Shown in pieces: positions 10,671 through 20,938 of a stretch of 64,000 bases of DNA. Origin of the DNA: Chaunax sp. Z400 (Eukaryota > Chordata > Actinopteri > Lophiiformes > Chaunacidae). How positions within the stretch are numbered: position 1 is the first letter of the stretch; each line of letters starts with the position of its first letter. The position numbers and the translations under genes are program-made. The notes under the pieces were generated by a model. That model was not told where the DNA came from and made no database searches. It was given only the letters and a program-made list of their open reading frames with translations. The stretch spans positions 33,292,874 through 33,356,873 of the forward strand of contig CM075185.1 of NCBI GenBank assembly GCA_037577475.1. Reading direction: 5' to 3'.

Positions 10671-11845
10671 ACGGCGCACAGTTAGAGGAGTTGTGCGGGA
10701 TCGACTGCCTTCTGACGGGCTTGATTTTGTACTTGTGAATGATTTGGCTTTAAAAAACGTGTTTCCCGATTCCACAGAATGAAAAGTAACAGAAAATCCT
10801 ACTGTTGCCGGTCCTGCTGCCCCGACTCGTCCTGTCCTCCTGCGTGCGCCATTACGCTGCCAAGTGTTCCAAATGAGTTCATGTGACGCAACAGAGATCC
10901 CGTTTTTGCAGAGTGGCTCATAGTTTAGGTAAAATGTGTTGTTCGGTTTTTCCCTGTTGCTGTGAACACATCTCAGACCCTCGTGGAGAAAAACGTCTCA
11001 CTGCTCAGATAATTAGCTTTTCTGCGTTTGTAGTGTTGCTCAATGTTCAAAAAATATCAAACAATCATGCAAGATGTTCTCAGTCTGACAAAAAGACATA
11101 AAATTGGTCTACTTGTATTTGCTATTTAGTTTTTTTTGTTCTCCTGATGCTGACACTTTGTTCTGTTGTTTCAGAGTTACACCTGGAGGCTGCTGATTGG
11201 ACAGGAGACTGATGGCGCCTCATTAACACAGCTGTGGATCCCATCAGTGACTCCTCCTCTTCCTGTCTGCCTCATCACTTTGTGCTAATTGGTGATTAGA
11301 TGATTGTTGTAGTGAAGTTTCTTTTGTATATATTGTAAATATTCTGTATTGCTGTAACAGGAAGGAAACCCTTTTTGTTTTTCTCTCGTTTTTATGTTTG
11401 GAAGTGAAGTTTCATGTATTTTCTGTCCTTCACTTTGTTAAATGAAGTTGCTGTAAACATTTGAAATTTGTATCTTTGTAAATAAATGTAAATAAATCCT
11501 GTTTGGACTTGATTGTTGTAACACTGGTCATCCTTGGAGTTTGGAAAGAGGAGTCACATTTTTATGCTATGGTCAGGTTTCCTCTAGACGGGACAGAACA
11601 ATTGTTCCTGTTCTACTTCTGACATTTCAAACTTCAGAGGACAAAACGCAGAGACTCATCTGAACATCAGGATTTGAACCGTCAACCTCAGACTCTGGAA
11701 GCTCAGCTGTGTCAAACAGAAGCTACATTTTGAAAGAACGAGACAGCTGGGATTCGAACCTGCTTTCCAGGATTGCGGGTCAGGATCCCATCTCCCTGAG
11801 CTAAAACTTTTTTTTTGCGCAAATGTTATATTTATCATCGTCAAT
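10671..11845 (+). repeat. Junction module S, copy 1
   Basis: The 1175-bp block recurs at 26517-27693, 38922-40094 and 51386-52560. A CpG-richer 5' part is followed by a strong acceptor (TTGTTTCAG near 11174) and a short exon-like stretch. It ends with AATAAA at 11481-11486 and 11491-11496, so it may be the end of a plus-strand non-coding transcript. Two tRNA-like pieces lie at its right end. No long ORF is conserved. Confidence 0.85.
11664..11806 (-). pseudogene. Two tRNA-like sequences in module S, copy 1
   Basis: On the minus strand GGTTCGAATCC (complement of 11751-11761) is a perfect B-box, paired with a TTTAGCTCAGGGAG A-box ending near 11806. A second B-box, GGTTCAAATCC, lies at about 11670-11680. 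Neither folds into a complete cloverleaf with a clear anticodon, so they are tRNA-derived pseudogenes or SINE heads. Equivalent pairs exist in the other S copies. Confidence 0.5.
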
Positions 11846-11846
11846 G

Positions 11847-11883
11847 CATTTGCTTTAGTCAATCAGATTGACTAAAGCAAATG
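11847..11883. repeat. Perfect 18-bp inverted repeat at S-T breakpoint
   Basis: Arms at 11847-11864 and 11866-11883 are exact reverse complements with a one-base spacer. The palindrome starts two bases after the point where this S copy stops matching the S copies before B and C. An identical palindrome lies at 52562-52598. Confidence 0.95.
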
Positions 11884-12784
11884 TGTAATTAATGACTTGG
11901 GGCAAGAGCTTCCGAAGTTGATAACATGGCATTTTAAAGATCAATAAATGACATTCAGCCTGTGTAACATTGTCTTGTAACTGTCTGCTGTTTTTCAACC
12001 CTTGTCCTTTTAAGGCTCCGCATGCTTTGTGTGCACAATGCTCTGTTCTCAGAGTCTAATCCAAGAGTACCCAATACTTAGAATCTCTCTCAAGCAAAAA
12101 ACGTGGAAACGTGGCAATGAGAGGGGGCAGGACTCACAGCAAAGGGTCCTAGTCTGCTGCCAAAGACTCAGCCTTGATACATGGGGCCCAGGCTCCATCT
12201 GGTCAAGAGATTTCACTCACAATTATGAAGAATACTAACTATTGCTCTCATAAAACACTTTTACCCCTCAACACCAGTCATGTCAACATATTTTTAATAC
12301 AGAACTATTAATAAAACTACTAAATAAAATATTTTGTCTGTAAATGTATGTAATTCAACATGGCACAGTACACAGATGTTTTAATTATGAAAATCATAGC
12401 ACCGTCACAGAGAGCCATAATTCTGAAACAAAAGTGCAAAATAATAATTCAATACTTCAACATTTTCCCCCCTCATCCTCTTCCTCCCTGCATCTCCCCC
12501 CCACTTTTCCCCTCCCTCTCATGTTGGACTCTTGAGTGGTAACATGAGCAAAACGCTGACTCAAGCACAAGCAGCTCGCACTTACCCGAATGAACTTTGA
12601 TTGAAATCATAGCACCGTCACAGAGAGCCATAATTCTGAAACAAAAGTGAAAAATAATAATTCAATACTTGAACATTTTTCCTCCCTCACCCTCAGGATT
12701 TCAAACACAGGGGAGACGTTTAAAGCAAATAAATCTTGAATGAAACAGTCAGTCTTTGGTAATGACAAACAAAGCTGATTCTGC
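11884..12784. other. Tail T, left part, no gene recognised
   Basis: Only chance ORFs are seen. A roughly 65-bp stretch (ATCATAGCACCGTCACAGAG) near 12390-12460 recurs near 12606-12675, a small local duplication. Matched in the second tail at 52599-53499. Confidence 0.6.
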
Positions 12785-13134
12785 CTCTGCAGCCTGCCCT
12801 GGAGCCCTCACCTCCAGCCACTCCATACCGGCTAGCCACACACCTAAGCCCCAGTCGGAGCCTCCACCTCCATTCCTCTTTTTTTCCTCTTTCTTCTTTC
12901 ACTTCTTCCGTCCCTCTGCAGCCTGCCCTGGAGCCGGCTGACCTCCATCCACTCAGTACAGGCTAGCCCCGCACTCAAGCCCCAGTCAGTCACAGCCCCA
13001 GTCGGAGCCTCCACCTCCGTCCCTCTGCAGCCTGCCCTGGAGCCGGCTGACCTCCATCCACTCAGTACAGGCTAGCCCGCACTCAAGCCCCAGTCAGTCA
13101 CAGCCCCAGTCGGAGCCTCCACCTCCGTCCCTCT
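12785..13134. repeat. 108-bp GC-rich minisatellite, tail copy 1
   Basis: The units start with CCGTCCCTCTGCAGCCTGCC and recur every 108-109 bp, at 12908 and 13017 with a last partial at 13126. A diverged unit precedes them. The second tail (53500-54625) holds about seven more units, which explains most of the length difference between the tails. Confidence 0.95.
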
Positions 13135-14165
13135 GAACGTAAACCAAATGATGAAGATCAACATATTTAACGTACTCGCTCGTTTTTACGTCCTTTTTTT
13201 CTCGACTCGACATCAAGTTGCTGTCAATCTTCAGTGGAACGAATCTAGTTGTCCCAAAAGTTGTTTAAACACGGAATCTATCTGTTTTTCACCATTCAAA
13301 ACTTCTTTTTTTTGCAGGACTCGACTTTTCGACCCTACTCGGTAGCCATCTTGGCGCCTCTCCCGGATGTTTACGTTCTTACCTTAAGGCAACCCGGAAG
13401 TAAAAACTGCTCCGTTGGCAAAGGTTCCACCTGGAAGCTGCTCTGCTCCTCGGTCCCTTTCTTTTGTATACATTAAGCAAAAAAGTTATACAACTATTAC
13501 AGTCAATATAATATAAATTATATTATGATGAAGAATATTTAAAAAAAATATAGATAGCAATTGCAATTTCCAGCTGTCAACTATATTGAATTTTAATTCA
13601 ATATAAAACTTCTGCATTAGCCATAAAATATACACATCTTACACATTAACATTTTAACATGTAAACCATTCCCTTTTTTAAGTTAAGGTGAAGCAATGCT
13701 TATTTTTGTAAACACAAACTCATTTTGTAACTTCAGTCAACACAGTAATCCTGACAAACACTATAAGCAGTAACACCTAAATCCTGCATTTCTCTTGTCT
13801 CATCAGAATATTGCTCAAGGTTAGCTAAGGTTCTTCTTCTGTTGTTTTATGGCAGTTGGCGAGCAACGTTTGGTGTGCATTACCGCCACCTTCTGATCTG
13901 GAGTCTGGATCGATACTACCTATACTACATTTTCCTATATGGTCCGGTTTTTCTTACGAATGAGAACAGTGCCCTATAAAAAAAAAAAAGACGATTTTTA
14001 GCAAGTAAAACCAAACAAACAAAAAATACTTCAAATACTGATTGATCAGCAAGATCAATGATGTTCTCTCAGTTTTCTCCTCAATACTGTGAATACAATA
14101 AATACAAGTTCCAAACATGAAGTCATAGAGTTGTAGGTATACCTACCTATAGTAGGTATCTGACC
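13135..14165. other. Tail T, middle part; possible promoter at 13300-13400
   Basis: GCCATCTTGG at 13345-13354 matches a YY1-type promoter motif in a CpG-richer patch after a pyrimidine tract and TGCAG. No exon could be attached to it. At 13850-13930 a sequence with CATTACCGCCACCTTCTG resembles a dispersed fish repeat. The rest is AT-rich and unassigned. Confidence 0.35.
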
Positions 14166-14535
14166 TTGTTCAACAGAGCTGAGGTATAGCTCAGTATGAT
14201 AAGCTGCAGCCACTTGTTGATCTGAGTTTATAGGATCAAATCCCAGTTCCAGCATTTCATTTAGATGTTTTCTCCACAGCAGTGTGAATAATAAGTAGAA
14301 CTTGTGACCACATTCAGCAGAGCTGAGGTATAGCTCAGCATGATAAGCTGCAGACACTTGGTGATCTAAGTTTATGGGATCACATCCCACTTGAAGCATT
14401 TCATTTAGATGTTTTCTCCACAGTAGTGTGAATAATAAGTAGAACTTGTGACCACATTCAGCAGAGCTGAGGTATAGCTCAGTATGATAAGCTGCAGACC
14501 AGTAATGATCTGAGCTGAGATTATGGAAGTGTGAC
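14166..14535 (+). repeat. tRNA-like 144-bp tandem array, forward arm, tail copy 1
   Basis: Units start at 14178, 14322 and 14466, a 144-bp period. Each starts with a roughly 76-nt tRNA-like part. In the first, the 5' GCTGAGG pairs partly with the 3' TTCCAGC; the A-box-like TATAGCTCAGTATGATAAGC follows; and a T-arm-like GGATCAAATCCC closes it. The remaining 68 nt is a spacer containing AGATGTTTTCTCCACAG. The anticodon arm is abnormal, so these are not functional tRNA genes. The third unit is truncated. Confidence 0.7.
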
Positions 14536-14794
14536 CTGCGATTCCTGACCCGGAATTGTGGACCTGCAGAAGCAGAAAGACCCACCCAAAAACAAGTCAA
14601 CAAGTCAAGTGTGTCAAGTGTGTCCTCCAGTTGGAGTTAAAGAGCTAAAAATCAGTTGATGATTTCTGATTATCCACTTCTTGCTTTTTTGAGCAGGCCG
14701 GTCTGCGGTTGTGGGTCTGAAATCCTGGGTCCGAAATGCCAGGTTTAAAGTCCCATCCTGTTGATTCTATGATTTCACGTCATTTAATGCATGT

Positions 14795-15400
14795 AACTTA
14801 TCTCACTGAGCTATATCTCAGCTCTATTGAATATGGGCAGAAGTTCTACCTATTATTCACACTGCTGTGGAGAAAATATCTTAATGCTTGAACTGGGATT
14901 TGATCCCATAAACTCAGATCACCAAGTGTCTGCAGCTTATCTTACAGAGCTATAGCTCAGCTCTCCTGAATGTGATCAGAAGTTCTACTTATTATTCACA
15001 CTGCTGAGGAGAAAACATCTAAATGCTTGAACTGGGATTAGATGCCATAAACTCAGATCACCAAGTGTCTGCAGCTTATCGTACTGAGCTATACCTCAGC
15101 TCTACTGAACATGGTCAGAAGTTCTACTTATTATTCACACTGCTGTGGAGAAAACATCTAAATGAAATGCTTGAACTGGGATTTGATCCCATAAACTCAG
15201 ATCACCAAGTGTCTGCAGCTTATCTTACAGAGCTATAGCTCAGCTCTCCTGAATGTGGTCAGAAGTTCTACTTATTATTCACACTGCTGAGGAGAAAACA
15301 TCTAAATGCTTGAACTGGGATTAGATCCCATAAACTCAGATCACCAAGTGTCTGCAGCTTATCGTACTGAGCTATACCTCAGCTGTACTGAACATGAAAA
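14795..15400 (-). repeat. tRNA-like 144-bp tandem array, inverted arm, tail copy 1
   Basis: The same units run in the opposite orientation, with the phase marker AACTGGG at 14891, 15030, 15174 and 15313. Spacings of 139 and 144 bp reflect presence or absence of five bases. With the forward arm it forms a large imperfect inverted repeat with a roughly 260-bp centre. Confidence 0.75.
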
Positions 15401-16770
15401 CACTGATACACCATTCAAATAAAGATCCTGAACAATTCATTGACACTAAAAACAGACAGTCCATTTTGATAAACAGTGGCACAAAAATATAAAGACAGAA
15501 AAGTAAGGCAAGTTCTTTACAAAAAACTGATCCATAGATCAATAACAGACAAATTAAAAAGGCACAAGGTATATATATATATATATATATCGCTGAGATA
15601 AACTGCATTTATGTTTGTGTGGACTGAAGACAATATGATGTCTGTATGGCTTCAAGGAGAACTCCCTTGTGATGATTCAATATTTTAAAGCAAATAAATC
15701 TTGAATGAAACTTTGGTAATGACAAACAAAGCTGATTCAAATGTCAGGCCTGCAGAGGGAAGAAACAAAGTCTGGACAAAGCTCTGCTATAGTGAGGTTC
15801 ACTAGGGATTTCACACCTGGGATTTTGGAATTTGGACCCGGGATTTCGGACCCGCAACCGCGGACCGGCCCGCATGGGTCGGAAGTTCTATTTATTATTA
15901 CACTGCTGTTGAGAAAACATCTAATTATGGGGACTGTGATTTGATCCAATAAACTCAGATCACTAAGTGTCTGCAGTTTATCATTCTGAGCTATACATAG
16001 AGCTTAACAACTTCCTGTTTGGAGTTGATGAACTCATTGTCATTTTAGTGCTTCATATTCAAAAAACAACCTTATGTAACATAGGAACAAATAATAATAG
16101 TAGAGAATAAGTATAAAACAAATACTCAAGTAAAACTACCACAAGTATTTCAGTAAATGTACTTTCCACCATCTAAATAATAACAGCAAGTATTGTTTGA
16201 TTTAAAAAAAAAGATTTATTACTGATACGCCATTCAAATAAAATCCTGAACAATTCATTCACACTAAAAACAGACAGTCCATTTTGATAAACACTGACAA
16301 ACAGTGGCACAAAAATATAAAGACAGAAAAGTAAGGCAAGTTCTTTACAAACAACTGATCCATAGATCAATAACCGACAAATTAAAAAGGCACAAGGTAT
16401 ATATATATATATATATATCGCTGAGGTAAACTGCATTTATGTTTGTGTGGACTGAAGACAATATTATGTCCGTATGGCTTCAAGGAGAACTCCCTTGTGA
16501 TGATTCAATATTTTAAAGCAAATAAATCTTGAATGAAACAGTCAGTCTTTGGTAATGACAAACAAAGCTGATTCAAATGTCAGGCCTGCAGAGGGAAGAA
16601 ACAAAGTCTGGACAAAGCTCTGCTATAGTGAGGTTCATTAGGGATTTCGCACCTGGGACTTTGGACCCGGGATTTCGGAATTTGGACCCGGGATTTCGGA
16701 CCCGCAACCGCGGACCGGCTCCCTCAAAAACCAAAAAAGCAAAAAGTGGATAATATGTCATCAGAAATCA
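15397..16770. repeat. Local tandem duplication of about 820 bp in tail copy 1
   Basis: 15397-15870 and 16217-16720 are close copies. Each holds TACCATTCAAATAAA-type sequence, a short (AT)n at 15571-15590 or 16399-16418, and a GC-rich GGACCCGGGATTTCGG motif. Between them lies another inverted tRNA-like unit (about 15930-16010). The minus-strand frames with YIYIYIP are read through (AT)n and are not genes. Confidence 0.85.
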
Positions 16771-17334
16771 TGGCTATATGAAGTGATTTTAGCTCTTTAA
16801 CTCCAAATGGAGGAAGAACTGATCTATTTTGGGCCACTGAAAAGAAAAAGAGATGCAGTCTCAGACCTGCAACATCAGACACGTTGTTCCCGACCTGTGA
16901 TTTCAGACCCAGGACTTGATGTTCCTGCCCTATTACAACCTTCTCATTCTGGCGAAGCCTATATCATATCACCATACATAGCTTTGTAACTATCTGCGCA
17001 ATTTTTATTTTGACTTCCTCATGTTTAAGAAGAGAGTTGTTCAATTTCCAATAATTAGCTTAATTACCTTAATTACCTACTCTTCCTGCTTGTACCTGAG
17101 CTGCAGTACGGCGGGTAGGCTTACACTCTATAAACGTAGCTGCAACTTCAGGTCACTTTGCACTATAAAGCTAGAACAGCTATAGCAACTGAAAATGGAA
17201 ATGTTTGGAAAAATTAATTTGACTTTATTACTCTAAAAATAATGAATTAAATGAAATGAATTATAAAGAATATTGTCAGAACTCTAGTTTTACATTTTAA
17301 TATGGCTTTATTCTTTTTTTTTTTGTCTATATAA
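16771..17334. other. Tail T stretch without recognised gene
   Basis: AT-rich sequence with short frames only. Shared with the second tail, where 11 bp near 16917 are deleted. No domain or RNA gene seen. Confidence 0.6.
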
Positions 17335-17985
17335 TTATTGTGGTGGATGGGTTTGAGAGCCCGAATTGTCCTAGGAAGCTGTGTTGTCCGTGGGCAATTT
17401 GCCCCTGATAGGGTCTCCCATGGCATATTGGTCCTAGGTGACAGGCCAGACTAAAAGCGGTCCGGTGCGATGTAGATGGGTTGGCAGACAAGCGCGGAGG
17501 CCCTGCCGCACCGATCCCCCGCTGCCAAAACTGGCTTTGGGAACATGGAATATCACCACTCTGGCGGGGAAAGAACCCGAGCTGGTGCATGAGGTTGAGA
17601 GATACCGGCTAGACTAGCCGCTGGATATAGTCGGGCTCATCTCAACACATGGCACGGGTTCTGGAGCCAAGCTCCCCGAGAGGGGTTGTACTCTATTCCA
17701 AGCTTGAGTTGCACATGGTGAGAGGCGTCGAGCAGGTGTGGATCTTCTCGTAGGCCCCCGGCTCGGTGCCTGTACGTTGAGGTTTCCCCCAGCCTTCTTG
17801 GAGTCCTTGGATGAGGTGTTGCAGGGTGCCCCTACTGGGGACTCCGTAGTTCTTCTGGGGGACTTCAACGCTCACGTGGGACTTTATAGTTGTGTCATCA
17901 GACCTACGACCATATGTTCTGGACACTCGGGTGAAGAAAGGTTCTGAGCTGACCACCACTCCTTTCCTATCTCTCCAGGGTTGGC
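17335..17985 (+). pseudogene. LINE APE-type endonuclease fragment, tail copy 1
   Basis: Conceptual translation in several frames gives WNITTLAGKEPELVHEVERY, then LLGDFNAHVG near 17850-17880, and later TRVKKGSEL. LGDFNAHVG is the conserved Asp-containing motif of the LINE exonuclease-endonuclease-phosphatase domain. In-frame stops and internal deletion make it a dead fragment. The clade is not assigned. Confidence 0.75.
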
Positions 17986-18355
17986 CATCGGTTCTTCAGC
18001 AGGCTATACCACTGTCACCTTGTAGGTATCCTCTGCGAACGTCATCAGCCACTGCAACACATACACAGGAGAACTATAAGAAATACACTTCCTCATGACC
18101 TTAAAGCCACAGAAGGGATCCAAATCAAATGCTGATGATTTGAAAGTCAGCTTTTTAACTGACTGTCAAAGTGTCAACAGTAATCTGAAGTAAATCCATA
18201 TATGTGGTGGACAGAACCTGTGACAGTGTCCTGAACCATCTTGTCAACCTTTCATCGTTTTCAGAGATTAGTTATGATGATAGCTCAGATGTGTCAGAGG
18301 GAAAGCAATGAGATTAGAGACAATACTTTAAATTACAGCAAAATAAATGGCCTAC
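17986..18355. other. Tail T end; no kinesin exon found downstream of exon h
   Basis: This should hold the next exon of the minus-strand kinesin gene if introns are short. I found no acceptor plus frame matching a kinesin C-terminus. A short frame near 18190-18240 has no splice support. Confidence 0.4.
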
Positions 18356-20133
18356 CTTCGTTACAGCATGTTGATCAATGTTTGGGCTGACACATGCAAT
18401 CAGCCCAACATTTCCTTCTCCATCAAAGTGGCTGCCGAACAGCTTCATTAGGGTTGTTTCACTTGATGGAAAAGTCTGGAAGAAAATAAAGACTGTGAAA
18501 TCGTGCCTACTGGAATATTAGCAATGATGAAAAGAATATTTACAATATTAATATACACACAAATAAAACAGCTAAATATGATGAACAGATTGTAAAATAC
18601 CAACTGTCTTGTTTCCGGTCCTCTGGCTCTTACGCATGGCTGTAATATATTTCAACAGTTCCTCCTGGTCCGTGTTCATACACTCTGTAAATGAGACATC
18701 AGTAGAGACGATTGGCTTCTGAACAAACTGACAGTTGATCACAGAAATGGTTTACTTAAGAGAGAAAGTAACCCACTGACCTGTTAAGGTGGCCTCAGTA
18801 CCGTCCAGGTCAACCATACAGAGCTGGCTGACATTCACCTTATTATCGCGCTGCAAAAATAAAATATCACACTGTTAGTATCACTCAAAAGCCACAGGAA
18901 TCCTTTGTGAAATTCAAGAACCTTCATTCTTTGAATAAACATTTCACCATAAAGAATGAACAATGTCTCTTAATATGTAACACTAGAGGTGAACGTCACC
19001 TGTGGAAGGAGATTCCCATCAGCGTCTATAGGTGCAGAGACCAGCTTCAGAGTGACCACAGCGTGGGACTGTTTGAATTTTGGTTCACGCGTATGGGCGT
19101 CTGTCCTTTCCTTTTGTCCTGGAGACAGAGAAGAGCATCATCAAAAAAAAAACTAAGAATAAAAATACATTTTAAAATGTTTCAAACTTTGCAAAACTAG
19201 ATTCAGTCTGCATAAAGGGGAACACAATGACAAAATATAATACTGTTGTATTCAGAACAACATAGTTATTATGACCACTCACCTATCTTAAACACCTGAA
19301 TAGCATCCTCTGCAGAAAAGACTTGTGTTTGTGCGCCCTTGTGCTTACGCTGATCTTCAAGGAGACTCAGAGTTTTCCTGAAACTAGTTTATGAAAAGAC
19401 AATGTGTGGCTTTAGTAAGACAAGCAGTCAAAGCTCTGATGAAAAATGTTGGATTTCAACAAATCCAAACACACTGAGGGTACCAGTACCACAGATAACC
19501 TGGATTCAAACAGGCATTGTGATTCAGAATGCACACACTGACTCTGAATCCTCTTTCTTACTTTTTATCATTTGGAGGCAGGAGATCGTAGATATATTCA
19601 CCGTAGATCTCAAAGTACCTCAGGAACACACTGTAACAGTATTGTTGTTCTGGCTCCGGGTCAGCCTTGTTCCTAAGAAACCAAAAGAAAGGCGACATTA
19701 TGAACAGCAGGCCATGAACTATAAATTCACCTCATCTTAATGAACTATTATCACCATAAATAGTTAAGAAAGTCAAACATTTCTGTACTGACCGTTGATT
19801 GTTGGGCTTCTGCCTCTTCAAAAGAAGGTCCTTCCCCTTCTTGAACAACAGCCCAGGTGTGCCGTCTGGGTTGAACGCCTGATGAAGATTGAAAACATTT
19901 GAAGTAAATGCCCCCCCCCCCCCCCCCCCCCCCAACTCCAAAAGTGCACAGTATTTGTAAGAGATCAAATAGACAAAATGTTAATGAAGGTTTTACCGAT
20001 TTTCGAGTCAGAAGTGAGTCGATGCTGTTGAACAACATGTCGAGTGCTCGTGGGAGGATTCCGGGTTCACTGGGTGATCCGATCAAGGTGTAGGTCTTAC
20101 CACTGTCTGTCGCACCACATGCAAACAGCAGGC
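18356..20133 (-). CDS. KIF23-like kinesin motor domain, eight exons (partial gene)
   Basis: Exons in transcription order: 19997-20133, 19793-19878, 19562-19672, 19283-19377, 19000-19118, 18781-18850, 18605-18684, 18356-18475. All junctions join in phase without stops, though the seventh exon needs a weak GTTGGT donor. Exon 1 here has the P-loop GATDSGKT (20093-20116) and GILPRALDMLFNSI. Later exons give FEIYGEYIYDLL, APIDADGNLLPQ and FDGEGNV, in the order found in KIF23/MKLP1, a microtubule motor of the central spindle in cytokinesis. Oddities: the switch I SSRSH is KFKQSH and the switch II DLAGSE is DLDGTE, so ATPase activity may be impaired. N-terminal exons, neck and tail were not found, and a LINE remnant lies where upstream exons would be. 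It could be a diverged paralogue or a partial duplicate. The last 41 bp of exon h exist again at 60088-60128. Confidence 0.8.
19911..19933. repeat. Poly-C tract (C23) in kinesin intron
   Basis: 23 uninterrupted C on the plus strand give G23 in the minus-strand kinesin pre-mRNA, between the exons ending at 19997 and starting at 19878. Such a run can form G-quadruplex structures and is prone to length errors in sequencing. Confidence 0.95.
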
Positions 20134-20263
20134 CTATAAACACAGACAATCACAACCACTTTATATCCACTTTTCACAGAGACACTTAAGTAATGTATTA
20201 TATGCTGCTAAAATAAAACATACTTATGATTATAAAACTATATATATTATACTAACTAAAATT

Positions 20264-20938
20264 ATGAATACACATGTACATATACAGATAAATGGGGCTG
20301 AACTTGAAAGAGTTAATGAAAATACATTTCTTGGGGTAACTATAGGTGATGGAATCAGCTGGAAATCACACATTAAACATGTACAAACTAAACTGTCAAG
20401 AAGCATTTCAGTAATAAACAAAGCAAAGCAGGTTCTGGATCAGAAGTCAGTCCACATTCTATACTGTTCACTAGTTTTACCATATTTAAATTACTGTGCA
20501 GGGATTTGGGGCAACAACTACAAAAGTTCATTACATTCACTATCAATACTCCAAAAAAGAGCAATACGGGTCATTCACAATGTTGGTTATCTGGAACACA
20601 CCACTGCATTATTCTACAGTCCAAATTATTACAATTTACAGATATTGTGGAATATCAAACAGCACAAATATTGTTCAAGGCTAAAAACAACCTACTACCA
20701 AGAAACATTCAAAAACTGTTCAGTGATCGAGAGGGGGGGTTATAATTTAAGGGGAAAATTCAATTTCAAAATTTACAGTATTCGTACAACCAGGAAAAGT
20801 TTTTGTGTATCAATCTGTGGAGTGAAACAATGGAACAGTTTTAGTGTGGAGTTAAAGCAATGTCCAAATATCAACCACTTTAAAATAAGGTATAAAGACA
20901 TGATTTTCACCAGGTACAGGGATGAATGCAGGGTTTGA
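20264..20938 (+). pseudogene. LINE reverse transcriptase C-terminal remnant with two frameshifts
   Basis: The 224-codon frame gives NTFLGVTIGD, WKSHIKHVQTKLSRSI, LPYLNYCAGIWGNNYKSSL and CGVKQWNSF. These match the thumb and post-RT region of CR1/Rex1-like fish LINEs. From about 20610 to 20733 the family-like sequence (LQSKLLQFTDIVEYQTAQIL) is in the next frame. It returns at the G7 run 20733-20739. The element is 5' truncated and dead despite the apparent long ORF. It lies in the region where the 5' exons of the kinesin gene would be expected. Confidence 0.85.

Noticed and set aside
14166..15400. CRISPR-like array or functional tRNA cluster
   Set aside because: Units are 144 bp with conserved spacers in a eukaryotic context. 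Anticodon arms are abnormal, so neither a CRISPR array nor working tRNA genes.
17614..17959. Minus-strand ORFs opposite the LINE endonuclease
   Set aside because: Shadow frames of the GC-richer LINE fragment. The plus strand carries the recognisable GDFNAHVG motif.
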